From Rhizophagus clarus (lineage: Eukaryota > Glomeromycota > Glomeromycetes > Glomerales > Glomeraceae): a stretch of DNA of 64,000 nucleotides. Positions 12,200 to 25,619 of this stretch are shown piece after piece; position 1 is the stretch's first letter, and the number at the start of each line of letters is the position of its first letter. The stretch is from assembly GCA_015698045.1 (NCBI GenBank), contig BLAL01000020.1:434001-498000 (forward strand). The letters are read 5' to 3'. The notes under the pieces are model-generated. The model did not search any database. It had not been told where the DNA came from and saw only the letters and a list, made by a program, of their open reading frames with translations. Made by a program: the position numbers and the translations under genes.

Positions 12200-15100
12200 C
12201 TCTATAAGAAAATAATTATAATTAAGTAGTGTATTTTATGAAAATATGGTAAGCAAAATAAAATATATACCAAATACGTTTTAAGTTTATATTATAAATG
12301 ATTTTTTTACTCAAATTTCGTATCAGTAGTATTGCAATATACATTAAAACTTTAAGAGTAGGTAACTGTAAATATTGCATGACAAAAAAAAGAAAAATAT
12401 GTGCGGTTATATCTACATATCATATGTACCATGAAATACTTTGAGTACACAAAATGAAAAACCACATACTATAAAACTATTTAAAAAAATGAAATAAAAG
12501 CCATTTGCTAAAGCAAGGGTACAGAATTTTTTTTTATAAAAGGGGAAATAAAAAATCAAAGAATTAAAAATTGCAGGGTTTTGCTAATAAACTAACAAAA
12601 CGGATTGATTCTCTATCTACTAAATTAAAGGTTGATACAATCTGAAAAGTGTATTATTTTGTTTGATTCATCATCGAGACCAGGCCCAAGTATTTTCAGA
12701 AAATCTTATAGGTAAAAATAATTATTCGATATAATACTTCATAAGATTTCCATATTGATTAAAGGAGAATGTTTGAACTAAAGGAAAAGAGTTCTTATAA
12801 CATACCTAAAGGAAATCATTACCTTCTACGCCTCATGTGTTATTTTGGTGCCGCACCGAATTAAATAACTCATGAGTTATGAGAATTATAAACGAAGATT
12901 ACGAAATATACTAATAAAGGCATTATGCGTACTGCCTGTAACGGAATATTATAATAGAAGCATTCTGTGTAATCCGTCTCGAACCAGTAATGATAACAAA
13001 AAATCGTAATCAGAAATAAGTATCAGCTGCTATTAAAATTTCTCATACTTAAAAAATTAAAAATTTTTTTTTTATCCACAAAATTCACAGCGTTACCGTT
13101 GAAAGACAACAAACACAGCTACGAAATAATCAGATCGACACGTTTATCTTCTGTGGGTGCATCGCTATGAAAATTAAATAAAATCGCCCCACTTCAGTTG
13201 GTCTTGTTTTCTTAATAATACAAGTCTCAATTAATTGAGCAATAATGCGAATTTGCGTGGTTTGAACTTACATACATTTCAACATCATGGGGATGATTAA
13301 CGCATATATATGATCTATTCAATAAATAAAATAAATTAAATAAAATTATGAATTAAATAAATAAATAAATAAATAGATGATTCTTGAAAGAAGATTTCAA
13401 TCGAAAGAAATGAAATACCGGAAGCTTTATTAAATTTTGAGTTCAACCTTCTTGACATGAATTATGTATGAAATCCTCAGCTTATTATTGGCGTAATTTA
13501 ATTTTTTGTACACAAACATTTGACGAGGATTGGTCCGGTTGCACCAATTAAATCAAATTATATCGACAAATACTCAGAGACGAGAATTTACGAACTTAAA
13601 TCTGTAATTTATTGTAATTTATTTTAAGAAAGACAAATACGGTTAATATATCATCATCATCATTATTTTACAAGAGAAGAAATAATAAACAACTACTAAA
13701 CTATTAACAACGAAGAAGAATAAATTACCTTTTTTTTATAGGAAATATCTTATTCATTATACTTATATATTTGAATTTCAAACTTGATCACGTTCGACTA
13801 ATAAATTTCTTAAGCTGTTACAAAAAATATGAAGATCAAAAATATTTGTCACTTTTAACACTTTTTTACATCTGCGCATAAAAATGTTTAGTCGTATACT
13901 TTATACATTTATGTAACAATAAAACGGGGATTTGGGCGTACCGTACTACGGTACAATGAGAAAAAGAATCTTATCGGAAATCTACTCCGTGAAATACACA
14001 TGAAAATACATGAAAATCCATGGAAATACAATTTTAAATTGGGAATATTGTTGAATATTACCACAGATGATTTTCACCACACATAATATAGTAGTCAGTT
14101 GGTTGGGTATTAATCGCTTTAAACTTAAAAACATTTGGTCAAAAACAAATTGGACTTCTCATATTTATTCAAGAACTCTCCAAGAACCTACCTTTAACAT
14201 AGAACTTTTTTTCTTTTAGAAATTTTCATATATCAAGAACATTTTATTATGATTAGACAAACAAAAAAAAAAAATTTCGAGAATTTGAAATCACCTGCTG
14301 CGGTGAAATTCATGCGATTTTAAATTTTTATGTTATTTCGTTTCGTTAATTTTTTAATTTTCAACTAAATTTGGTTGTTTTGTGTTGAAAACGGAAATAC
14401 AAGTAACAATATTATCAGGTATCGACATATGCGGATTACAATAAGGTTTCGTAATATGATTATAGTTTTGTTATTCTTTTGTTCTTTCCTTCTTATGGAT
14501 AGGATTAACTAAATTATAGTAATGATTGATAATTCAGATAACGAGTCTTTTTAATTTTACAATTTTTAATTGGAGGAATGTGGTACGGTAACTCAAAATA
14601 TCGGACAAAACTGAACTTATTTTTGATCACAAAATTTTACCCGATCGATTAATTCATTTTCTGAGCAAATTAAATATTATATTTACGTTCGCGTACATTC
14701 TTAATTATAAGTTGAAATATCCAATTTTTATATAAAACCACCGGAAACATTTATTTATAAAGTTCTTTTCTTATTAAAATTATTTATTTCTTTATTATCG
14801 TAATAGTTTTTTTTTATACAATAAATATTATTGTTATTAAATTAGATAATTTAAATAAAATTTAATTTTTCAATTTTAAAATTTTTTTTTTTTTTTTTTA
14901 TATTATTGCAGATTAGATTACTAATATATAAATGAATGATATTAATTTGGGTTGAAAAAGATGAAAATATGTACCAAATTAAATTAATTCGGAAAAACCG
15001 GAATTAAATGACGCCGAATATCCTGATTCATTTTCTTTAAGATAAATCTTTTTTACAAATATTTCTAAAAATGCTTATCTATCAGAATTTTCAGATAAGA

Positions 15101-18100
15101 AAGATTTTTTCCCGTCGGGATTTGATATAATGCCTAAAAAAAACATCGAAATAGTATTTCATTTGACCTGATTATCATAAAATATTGAAAAAAAACAATC
15201 AAGTTATTTCTAAAATGTCGAAATAGTTAAACTGAAAATATTTTCATTTTATCACGAAACACTACAATCGTATTCATTCATTAATTAATTTCGGTTAAGA
15301 ACTTTGTTTTATCAATCAGAATGATAAAAGCAATATAACCAAACTGGTCTCAAATATATCTATTTTAAACTATGAACGGAAAATCAACTTTAGGACAGAA
15401 TATCTTACTATTAAAGTTCATGTACTATCATGTATACCCCTTCTAAAAGAAGTTTGGATAATCGTCATATTTTTGAGTTTTTCCGAAATCGGATAAAAAT
15501 TGATAATTATAAATTAAAGATAACGGTAATTCTAATTCTTCTAAGATCAAAAATTATCATAATCTTTCAAAAAATTCACCTCTATCTTGTGAACCAATTG
15601 TATGATAAACATTCATCTTAAAAAGTACTAATTTGAAAATTCAAATTGGATAATTGGCGTGTTGTGCAGATATCAATTTAAAAATTTTTAGATTTTACGA
15701 TAAGTGTTATGTGATGTCGTACATTAATTATGTACGCATCGTAAAAATTATTATAAAAAGATGGTCAAATCTTATTAGTTCGAAAAAAGACCATTAAAAA
15801 TTTAAAAAAAAAATCGAATAATGCTCAAATTTTAATAGACAAAATTTAACGATTACTCTTTAATCGTTAAATCGTTATAACTCGCGTTCCTCTCGTACTC
15901 TCTCGCCTTTTCGAAATTTACATGGAACCGTCAAGATATTTAATCGGTAACGGAGTAATAAGCTCTGTTCACTTTCTCGGTGGTGACAATATCTCGGTCA
16001 TCACCAATTAAGATTTTGAAAAATTTTCAAAAATATCGATTATAAAAAAAAATTGTTTCTTATAAACACGGTCACCAATTTTTAACTTCGTTTTTCGCAA
16101 TGTTAATATTATTGAAGAATTTTTTTTTTTTATTTCGCAAAATTTTGTTCTTCATATTTTAATAGTCAAAACGAAAATCTCCGATAATAATTCGTACTTC
16201 TTTAAATTCTTTTATTATATATTTTTTTCTACTACCTTTTATCGTATTTTATCTAGATGTAGTCGAATTTATTCTATTGCTTTTATTATGAATATTGATT
16301 GCTTGAATATTTTATCTAGATGTGGTCATATTTCTTATCAATAAATTGAACACAAGTAGGAAAATTTTCCGCTTGTATAAATTTCTAACGTAAATTAATT
16401 ATCTTCTGAAGCTCATGTGAAATTTGGTTAACATTATAAATTTTGCCAAACCAAAGTTATAGATGTACTATAATTTTTAATTCGAACCAAATAATTTTAG
16501 TTTGTTAGTTAAATTAGTACTATCAAACAAAAAGTAATTTACGTTTGTAATAATATCTTTTAGAGATTGGAACCGGCCAAAAAATCTAATTATTTTAATA
16601 ATCATTAATAGGATGCCATTTGATAAAATCTGTTAAGTTCTTACGATATATTTTACGTGAAATAATTCGTTATAAACATTTTTCGTATATGTTTACTCTA
16701 ATTCTGTTGTTTCATATTTTGATTAAAAAAATTATCCTATTTATTAATACGTGCAATATACTTTTAACGATCTAAATTTTTATTTTGTGACTCTTAGACT
16801 TCTGGATCGATTTTATTTGCTAAAAATCAAAAAATAAATAATTTTATTAGGTTTTACAGAATTACATTGACTTGATTCCATCTTAATTTATTAAACATGA
16901 GTAGCATTTACTTACGTATTACTCCAAGGCCAGAATTACATAATATTGCACGACATTACCAAAAAAGGAAGAATCTACACATTGGTTTACTTACGTTATA
17001 TTATTCAAGTCGGAAAATTGACAATTTGTTCTAAAAAGAAAAAAAATTCTAGAAAAAAAAACGCTTATAATGGCTTAGTGATTTCCGACAAAGCCCCTAT
17101 GACAACAAAATAATCATGTGATTATTTAAATTTATTTCTGACAATTTTTATCGCTAGGTGATTGGCCCAAAAGCAATACGTCATTTCACATGATTGTTCT
17201 TGCATAACTTTTAATATTGTAGAAATGATTAAAGATTATACCTTCTACACTAATTTGATATGAATATTTAAAAAAGCTTCAATTATAATTTTATAAAATA
17301 TTTTTTTTTTTTTTTTTTTAGCAACATAAATAATAAAATAGTTTTTAATGTAAATAACAAAAATAATTATTAATCTGAATAATAAAATAAATAATAATAT
17401 AAATAATAAAAAATAATTGTTAATATAAATAGTAAAATACCTATTAATATTGGTTACAATTTGATAATAAATTTAAATTGTGATTTTGTGGCTATGGCTT
17501 TTGACTTTTACCGCTCTGGCTTTGATGTTTTTATATGTGGCAAATTCTCTCAGTGACACTAGCGTCGTTAAATGATTGAAAGCATGTGACGCAAACAATT
17601 AACAATTTTAATATAAATTGAACATTCCCTTCTTTTTTTTTTTCCTAACTATCTTCTTTTCTTTTCTTCCTATATTTTATAAACATTTTCGTGCTAAAGA
17701 TCTAAATGATAAACATTGCTGATAATCTAGATTAACTCTTAGTACGTAGCCATGTATTCTACATTTAATTAATAGATCAAATCTTCAATTTCAATAACAC
17801 ATTCTATTAATCAACCTATTTGATTTCTTTAAGATTATTTATAAACTCGATTATTTAAGTTACAAACTACAGATAATTGAAAGGATCAAATAATTTTACG
17901 TCACAAATAAAAGCATCCGTTAATGAATTCTAGACGGCAGAGTATATTCAACTAGAAGAGCAGATCTTCACGCAGTATATGAGACCTTCCAATTGATTTA
18001 TGGTGAAATTTTAAAAATATCATTACTCTTCATATTAGATTTTAATATAGGTATTCCTATTAAATAATAGTCAAATGGTTCAGTTAACTATTAAACTTCA

Positions 18101-18970
18101 AAACAAAATCTAACAAATTTACAAAGACTAACATGCTATTTCAACATCAAAAGGGACACACTTGAGTACGAAGTAAAATAGCATGCAAAGCGCTTTCTGA
18201 CTGCTAAAACATCTTCTTTATAAGAGATTTTGCAGCATAATAAAAATAGTAGGGACTAGAGATTATTAAATGCGTTTATTAACATATTTTATGGATGCAA
18301 CATGAAAACATGAAATGAAAACATAAATGGAGAATACAATATGTAGTAGAACTTATTCTAAATATTCTCTATCCATAAAAGATTTATTTCAGTAATCAAC
18401 ATGCTGCAAGAGCAAGATATGGAGTTTCTTCAACATCCCCATCATTTAATGTTTTTATTCTGGTTAAGCAATAAGTCCTCTATAAGCTCAATTAACAATA
18501 CTGTTAATTTAATCATATTAGGTATATTATCTTTAACTATTCCTTACATGATAGTTAATTATTATTATGCAACAATAATACATATGTATAAATTATATTA
18601 AACTTCAACCTCCTAAAGAAAATAGAATCAAGAGGTTCAAATGAGTGAAAGATTGCTGAAGCCAAGAATAGTTAAGAACTTAGTAAATTTTAATTTAAAT
18701 TTTATGAAATTTTCATTGCGTCAAATATTCGTCCACCTTCATAGGCCCATAGAACTCTAATAATATTGATTTCAGTATTTAGCATCATTTAGAAAAGCAA
18801 ACTCAAGTACTGATACTTAAATCAATGATAAGTACAACATAACTGATACTAGAATTCGCGAGATGATGTATATAATCCATGAGACAATGGAACCATCGGA
18901 ATATAAACACAAACAACAACTCAATTACTTGCTATGCTTGTGAGCGACTAGTAGTTGATAAACAGGAGAT
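12200..18970. other. Long AT-rich stretch without a supported gene
   Basis: About 6.8 kb with no recognisable gene, RNA or element. Noted items: a GTACCGTACTACGGTAC palindrome at about 13,937; long T tracts near 14,881-14,900 and 17,300-17,322; and the pair ATTTTATCTAGATGT (near 16,245 and 16,310). A short open frame at 18,401-18,601 lacks any motif. Confidence 0.5.
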
Positions 18971-18980
18971 TTCAATTAGT

Positions 18981-19780
18981 CATGTCTTCTTCCAATAATG
19001 GAAGAATAATAAACATGTAATCCAAACGTGTTTTTTATTAATATTGAATTGAAATTTGCTTCCCAAGAATAGTCTTAGTAGTTCGGACTTGACAGCAAAA
19101 AAAAAAAGAAAATCAAACAAAGAAACGTCTGAAGTTCTCGAAAGTTGTGTATACCAAATTAACTTTAATTATATATAGCCATTATTTAGTAATGGATTAC
19201 TGATTGACTAATCGACATTAAATTGGATGTAATCAAAAGAAGGAAGAGCACAGTGGATCACGGAACTTTAAATATATGATTTTAATATTCAACATTAATG
19301 TTCTAATTCACCATGTCTTCTTCCAATAATGAAAGAAGAAATAACATGTTATTAAAAACGTGTTTTTATAATATTGAATTGAAACTTGTCCAAGTTTAAC
19401 TTTAATTATAAATTTAGCTATTATTTAGTAATGAATTACAACATTAAACCTGAGTTATTAATTCAACAATTACTGACCATATGTATCAAATTGATTAAAA
19501 ACCTAAAGGAGGAAGAGCTCAGCGGATCATGGAACTTTATTAATATGACTTTAATATTCAGCAATATCCAAGAAAAATAGCTCAAATGACAAATGTTTCA
19601 ATTCACCATGTCTTCTTCCAATAATGAAAGAAGCAATAAACATGCAATTCAAGCGTGTTTTTTATTAATGGTGGATTGAATAATTAATAATTAATAAATA
19701 TAGAAATTTAATATATTAATTTTAATCATACATTTAGCTATTATTAGTAATAAATACAATAGATTTAATATGAAAAGGTT
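18981..19780 (+). repeat. About 300-330-bp tandem repeat, three copies
   Basis: CATGTCTTCTTCCAATAATG starts copies at 18,981, 19,312 and 19,607. Each is followed by a variant of AAACATG, then CGTGTTTTT and ATTGAATTGAAA, and later by a GGAAGAGC(A/T)CAG(C/T)GGATCA block. The period varies (331 and 295 bp) through small deletions. The 64-residue open frame here is inside the repeat and not a convincing gene. Confidence 0.75.
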
Positions 19781-20945
19781 GTATCACTATTACCGTATTA
19801 TGTTATCATTAACAAAAGATTATAAAAAGACAATTTTATACAAATATATATATTAAAAAGGCGTTTACTGAGGGAATATATAATATAACTAACGTTAAAG
19901 CATCAAAGAAAAATCACAAATCAACTTATATAATAACAATAGTTATTATTAGTTACATTAACATTAATTAAAAGATCAAATATAGAAAGATTCTGTATTC
20001 ACGATTGAATGCTTTATACTTAACAAAGCCATCTTCAGTCAAAGATAGATCATCCTATACGTATTGATAATAAAACAATGAAGACAACTCTCTTGATTCA
20101 AAATATAATTAATTATATATTTAGATTTATTATGCTAAAATTTTCTTTAGTTATCTAAACAAATTTTGGAAAAATTTATATGAACAAAATAATAATTGCT
20201 TGAAATTTATATGTTATTACATAGTAAAAGCGTTATTATTTTGTTATTAGTATATATATTTTTATAATAATCAATAGATTTCTTTCTATAACTTCGTATT
20301 CAATATTCATTAGAGGTTGTGCTCTGAATATTGAAATTAAAAACCTGAAAATTAATTACATATTATATGAGGCTAATCAAAGAGAATAAAAAATTATTCC
20401 AGTAACCTTTTCCCTACATTTACGAATCGTTTGTTTATACAACCAACATGCAATAACATCCAAGAACAACTTAAAATATATAGATACGTACGTTAACAAT
20501 GCAAACAAACATAGACGAATCTGATAAGCTATATTTTATCTTTCTGTGATCACTGGGTGTAGAGTTATTTCGTAAAACATTTTTTTTAACACAAGAAAAG
20601 AAATTATGAAAGAACCATAATTTTCATTATTAACAACAATACATATTTTTGAAATTTTATCAATAACAACAGCTGTAGCCAAATAATGAGATTGTTGATT
20701 GATATCAGGAAATTATACCAGAATACTGATATGACCGTATTTAACAAGCCTACAAATTTGTATCTGGAACTTAAACTATAAAGTAATATGGTTAACAGAA
20801 TTTATATTTTCTAATAAAGACAATGAATGAAATATGCCAATAGATAATGCCAGTTGATTACTTGTACCTGTCATTATTAGACTTTTAGTATTACTCAGTA
20901 TTCATGTATACTCCAGCTAAACTAAACATTTAATTATATTCTTGG
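19780..20945. other. AT-rich stretch, nothing recognised
   Basis: I see no gene, RNA gene or element ends in this interval. Confidence 0.45.
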
Positions 20946-20950
20946 TTACT

Positions 20951-21136
20951 TCAAGTATTCATACTCTGCAATACTTCTAATATTCAAATTCTCCAATTCT
21001 CGAGTATTCAAACTCTCTAATACTTCGAGTATTCACATTCTTCAATACTTCAAGTGTTCACATTATCCAATACTTCGAGTATTCAAATTCTGCAATACTT
21101 CAAGTATTCATATTCTCCAATACTCTAAGTATTCAT
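20951..21136 (+). repeat. 25-bp minisatellite, about eight units
   Basis: TATTCA recurs at 20,956, 20,981, 21,005, 21,030, (variant) 21,055, 21,080, 21,105 and 21,130, giving a step of 24-25 bp. The unit is about CAATACTTCGAGTATTCA plus 7 bp. Its core AATACTTCGAGTATT is nearly self-complementary, so each unit can form a small hairpin. Confidence 0.85.
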
Positions 21137-21139
21137 TAG

Positions 21140-21870
21140 TATTTGTACTCTAAATATGTGAAACTTGGAAAGTTTAATTATATTTATACAAGAGCAATAA
21201 AAATATTTTAAAGAATTATTATATATTATATGAGGGTAGCCTAAATAATTTCAAAGAATTATATGAGGTCATTCAAAAGAATTGAAGAATTATTATAGCA
21301 TACATAATAGCTAAATTTTTGAATTTAAATAACAAAAACAAAAAGATTATGAAATAATTATAATAATAACATATTCACAAGTTGATAGATTCTTTCAATT
21401 ATCCAAAATAAATGGGTTTTTAGAAATAATGTGAGTAGCTAGTCTCAAAGAAATCTCATACTGATCAACTAATAAGACAGACAAAGAAAATTAAAATCAA
21501 TAAATGTACTCAATATTGAAGAATTGTTGTTATTTCTTTAAAACTATCAATATACTTCAAAATTATGGAAGTATTGATAAAAAGGTTTTACATTAAATAA
21601 AATAGCACTATTTATACCTGTGCTTCAAGTCTACTCTAAACATAGATAACTATAACTTCAACACTTTTATCATTTGTTAGGATTATTCCAGTATTCACTA
21701 GGATCAATAATTTTAGTACTCCTTAATAAGGTCAATATTTTTGATGTTTATTAGTAGGCAGTATTCACTAGGCCAATAGTTTTAGTATTAAATATTCATA
21801 TCTTAAAATTTATCTGATTTAAATACTTGATTATCAGAGCAAATAAAATTCAAGATTGTAATTGTTTTGA
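21140..21870. other. AT-rich stretch with CAGTATTCACTAGG pair
   Basis: No gene is seen. CAGTATTCACTAGG occurs twice (near 21,690 and 21,760), a minor local repeat. Confidence 0.4.
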
Positions 21871-21880
21871 ACTGATTAAA

Positions 21881-22090
21881 ATGATACATGATATCCTATT
21901 AGAAGATGCTGGAAAACTTCCTGATGTAACTGTAAGTTATGTTCCGCTAGATATATATATACAGTAAAAGGAAAGAATTATGCTCATTCAAGTATATTAA
22001 GTGCAAGATCAGATATTTGGTTTCTATTACAGGATGAAGGCCGTGTAAAATTACAGCAGCATTTAATGAACTATTTTGGACTGATTTGCA
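21881..22090 (+). pseudogene. Fragment of a BTB-like domain gene
   Basis: A short run reads MIHDILLEDAGKLPDVTV, stops, and then in a shifted frame reads YAHSSILSARSDIWFLLQ. The AHSSILSARS segment matches the layout of the BTB core (Ala-His-x-x-Ile-Leu-x-Ala-Arg-Ser) seen in the intact gene at 33,404. Stops and frameshifts and the absence of downstream domains mark it as a relic. BTB assignment is an inference from this short motif. Confidence 0.4.
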
Positions 22091-22659
22091 CGGGAACAGC
22101 TTTTGGGCATTATACTAATAATATTATTTAAAATTTTATTTTAATTGTCCAAAACCAAAAACTAATAATATACAAATTTTTTAAGTTGACTTTTCACTAC
22201 TGATAAAGAAACAGCAGAGCATAATATAAATTTATAATAATATATTGAAAGTTGGCATTGCATGGGTGGTTTGTACTGCGCAGAGTTATATTCTTTTGTC
22301 TTGTATACTTTTGTATATTAATAGTGCATTAGAATAGTTAGTTTTATTTTTCAGTTCTTTTTTGTATTTTTGTTTTATTTATGATTACATGATACATATT
22401 AAATAATTATATTACTGTCTGTAATTATTAGATTATTTTATTCATAGTATTGCTATTATACTAAAAGAAATCAAGAACAAAGCAACTTTTAGCTATCAAT
22501 ATCAATTCAGAAAAAATAACACAACTGAAAAAATATGTCACTTTTAGAAGTAGTATATCACCCAATTCCAGTTTCAGCAATGTTTCCAGCCTCAATATAG
22601 AAAGGTTAAAATGTAAAAACTGTAAATTATGATATAACATGTATACTGGTAAAGGGAAA

Positions 22660-23060
22660 GAATTTTAAAAGCATCCAAATAAATACAATTTTGGTAATTT
22701 AGTTAGAATTGTTATGACTCCAAGAAGAAATCATTTTGGTGCTGATTAGGGATGGTCAGTCACAGTTGGTTATCGGTCAGTATAACTAGTCATGACCATT
22801 TAATAACCGTGACCATTGCCATCCCTAGTGTTGATTATCCTACACTCCCATGTAAGGTTATAAAAGTAACAAAAAAAGATCAATATCTTTTAGGATTTAG
22901 ATATGGAATTATTAACATACATAACTCACCTGATGAATTGAACCACTTGATGCAAATCACTTTCCTGAACTTGATAATATACCTTCTCATGAGATTTCTG
23001 TTAGAGAAGCTTCACATTTTCAAAGTACTGGATCAGTTACAGGCTAGGCACTGTTTGTAA
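22660..23060 (+). pseudogene. Relic of an integrase-type transposon protein, C-terminal part
   Basis: The reading frame gives FGNLVRIVMTPRRNHFGAD, then an 81-bp insertion, then YPTLPCKVIKVTKKDQYLLG and FRYGIINIHNSPDEL. A frameshift follows, and the next frame reads FPELDNIPSHEISVREASHF. This order (V-R-I-x-x-P, then L-P-C-K-V, Y-x-L-G, G-I-I-N, E-L) is known to me from the C-terminal end of integrase-carrying transposon proteins abundant in Rhizophagus genomes, often labelled KRAB-A domain-containing 2-like. Removing the inserted MITE and one 8-bp duplicate rejoins the frame exactly at GAD-YPT, so the host frame was open when the insertion happened. The catalytic core is not present. Confidence 0.6.
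22747..22827. mobile_element. 81-bp hAT-type mini-MITE
   Basis: The element begins TAGGGATGG and ends CCATCCCTA, flanked by GTGCTGAT (22,739-22,746) and GTGTTGAT (22,828-22,835), an 8-bp target duplication with one difference. The interior is nearly all inverted repeat (GGTCAGTCACAGTTGG pairs loosely with the complement of the right side), so the whole element can fold as one hairpin. It interrupts the integrase relic. Confidence 0.85.
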
Positions 23061-23800
23061 TTGTGAATTTAATTAAAAACTCTTTCTTGAACTTTTTACT
23101 TTTGCCTAAAAATTGCATTAATAGTAGCATATCTATCTTATAACCAATCAAATATTGCTAATTTTCATTTTTAACTGAATTTTTGATCGTGAATTTTTGG
23201 TTGAAATTTTCTTGAGTTATCTTGAATTTCTTTGCATGGTTTTAATAGTATTATTGAATTTTATTTAAATTTTTTGATTGATTAATTTAAATTTTATTTA
23301 TCAAATTAACTTTGAATCTTTAATTACTTCAATTTTTGAATTTTAATTTTAAATTTTTTTTTGACCAATTGTCATAGTGATCCTTATTATCACAAATTTT
23401 GTCATCAGTGTTTATTAGTTTATCATATTTAAAGTTCCAAATTTCCTGTTCAATTCCATTTTTGGTTCTGAATTTGGTTCCTTACTGGACGTTTTTCAGA
23501 TTATAAATTTTTATTGACAAATGTTTTCAGGATCATATTTCAACTGAAAATATTTTTGTGGTTAATAAATAAACTTCATTTAAAAGATTCCAGTTTGAAG
23601 AGTTTTCTGAAAAATGATTTCAATTCCATTTTTTAACCTGAAAAATGAACCAGTACTTATTTTTCAAATTGAAAATGTTTTTTGGTAAAGTTTTTTAACT
23701 GAAAATATTTTCAGTTAAAAGTATCACTGAAAAATTTTATATGAAAAAGTAAATTGGAACCAAAAATGAAACTACAAAAAGGTATGTTTTTTTCTTTTAT
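23060..23800. other. T-rich stretch without a gene
   Basis: T-rich sequence with repeated TGAAAATATTTT and GAAAAATGA-like words (23,530-23,750). It shows no gene. Confidence 0.4.
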
Positions 23801-24520
23801 CAATTATATTTCACTCCTTTCATGATTTTTTTGTTTTTCAGTTTTTCAATTAAGGTATATTTAGAGCTACATACTCCCAATTTTGTATTTCTATTTTTTT
23901 TTTTTTTATTTGCTCTTATTCATTTTTACATTTCTTTTCTTATTAACTTTACTTGTTTTTTAATAGGTCTTTGGTTCATTTTTGCAATTAATGTTAAGGT
24001 AGACTTTTTTTTTATTTATTTTCTTTTTGTTAGTCTATTTAATTATCATTTTTACTAACTTATTTTATACTTTTGTTCTCCTTTACTCTCATTTCTTTTT
24101 TTTGTTTCTTCACTTTTCTTAATTTCTCTTTTTTTATTCCTTTAATTCCTTTTTCATTCTTTTTATTTTCTTTTCATTCTTCTTAATCCCCTCTTCTATT
24201 CTTTTCCTTCTTCTTGATTTCCTTTCATTTCTCTTAATTCCTTCTTTGCTTCCGTTGATTTCATTATCAGTTCTCCTGATTCATTTTTTGTTTCCTTGTT
24301 TTTCATTTTTGTTTTTCTTAATTCTTTCTCTTTGTTTCCTTGATTCACCTTCTCATTTTCTTGATTTCTCTTTTATTCTTCTTTTAATTCTTCCCTCTTC
24401 ATTTTCTTTGATCCTTCCTTTTGTTTCTTTTTATCCATGTTTATTTGTTTCCTTTAATTCTCCTCTCTGTGTTTTTTTTTTTATTTCCCTTAATTCTCTC
24501 TTTTTGTTTTTCTTGAATTA
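23780..24520 (+). repeat. About 740-bp polypyrimidine tract
   Basis: The plus strand is almost wholly T and C, with CTTAATTCC, TTCTTTT and CTTTTCATTC motifs repeating irregularly, densest at 24,060-24,520. Open frames here (rich in Phe, Leu, Ser) follow from the composition and are not taken as genes. Confidence 0.75.
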
Positions 24521-24580
24521 AAATTGTAAAATATAGTTGAAACTAAGGAATTTAACAAAGTTAACAAATAGAGTTATACA

Positions 24581-25611
24581 TAATGCTTCGACCCAGATGA
24601 AAACTGTCATCTGATTACACAAAAAAAAAATCCAGATTTTATCTGGGTTTATCTGGATAAAAATCTGAGTCAGATAATCCAGATAGAAACTAGAATCCAG
24701 ATTGAACTTAAATTTTTCTGACTGCAAATACCAGATCTTTGCTAATATTATGAAATTCTAACCCAGCACTAAGCTTTAATTCTGAACATCCCATATTCAC
24801 ATTTTATTTTTTTAAAGACAATGTATTAATTTAATATTAGTATAAACTAACTGTATTAATATAATGTTAATTCAATTTGAATTCACCTTCTATACTTATC
24901 ATTTCTGAGTTTCAGATTAAAAAAAAAAATAATAAATTTTAAATAATTCAGTTTTCATAGAATTTATGTCAATCTCATAACTTTTACTGTGGCTTTTAAT
25001 TTATGGATTTATAAAATTTTATTAATAGCCTTATAGTTTATGGTACTATATTTATTAATATAATTTATTTTTTCAATTAAATTTATAGCTTTTTAATTTG
25101 TGGTTTTCATTTAATTTATTAGTAAAAATTAATGGTTTGTTGATAAAATAATGGCTTTATTAATAAAAAATTAATGGCTATGTTAATGAAACTTAATGTT
25201 TTTATTAACAAATTCATGATTTTATTAATAAAAATTCTAAATTATATAATTGAGTGATTTTTGTGGCTTTTTTAACATAAAAATTTAATACATATTATTA
25301 ATATCAAAATCTCCTATAAATTATAATTCTGGCCATGTATCATAATTTTTGGCAAAAAATATAAAATCACATTTTTCAGATAATGTCGTAATTCCTTATA
25401 AGATTTTGTAATTCCGACCAGAATTATATTCAGCCGAATCCTATAATTTCGGCCAGAAGTTAATTTCGACTGAATTTGAGGCTTCAAAAAAAAAAAAATT
25501 CCATCCGGATTCCGGTCCAATCCGGATATTTTTTCATCCAGTTTATAATCCGATCCGGGTCAAAATCGCAAAAAAAAATCCGGATCAATCCGGATACAGG
25601 TCAAAGCACTA
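24581..25611. mobile_element. Possible degenerate hAT-like element
   Basis: The left end TAATGCTTCGACC and the inverted right end TAGTGCTTTGACC match at 11 of 13. Just inside lie arrays of ATCCAGAT/TCTGGAT (left) and ATCCGGAT (right), similar to the subterminal arrays of the clear hAT MITE at 5,630. No 8-bp target duplication is visible and no transposase is read, so the assignment is weak. The interior contains repeated TTAATGGCT/TTATTAATAAA words (25,120-25,230). Confidence 0.35.
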
Positions 25612-25619
25612 CACTAATT

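Noticed and set aside
24246..24521. Phe/Leu/Ser-rich frame as a membrane protein
   Set aside because: It lies wholly in the pyrimidine tract, whose composition forces such residues.
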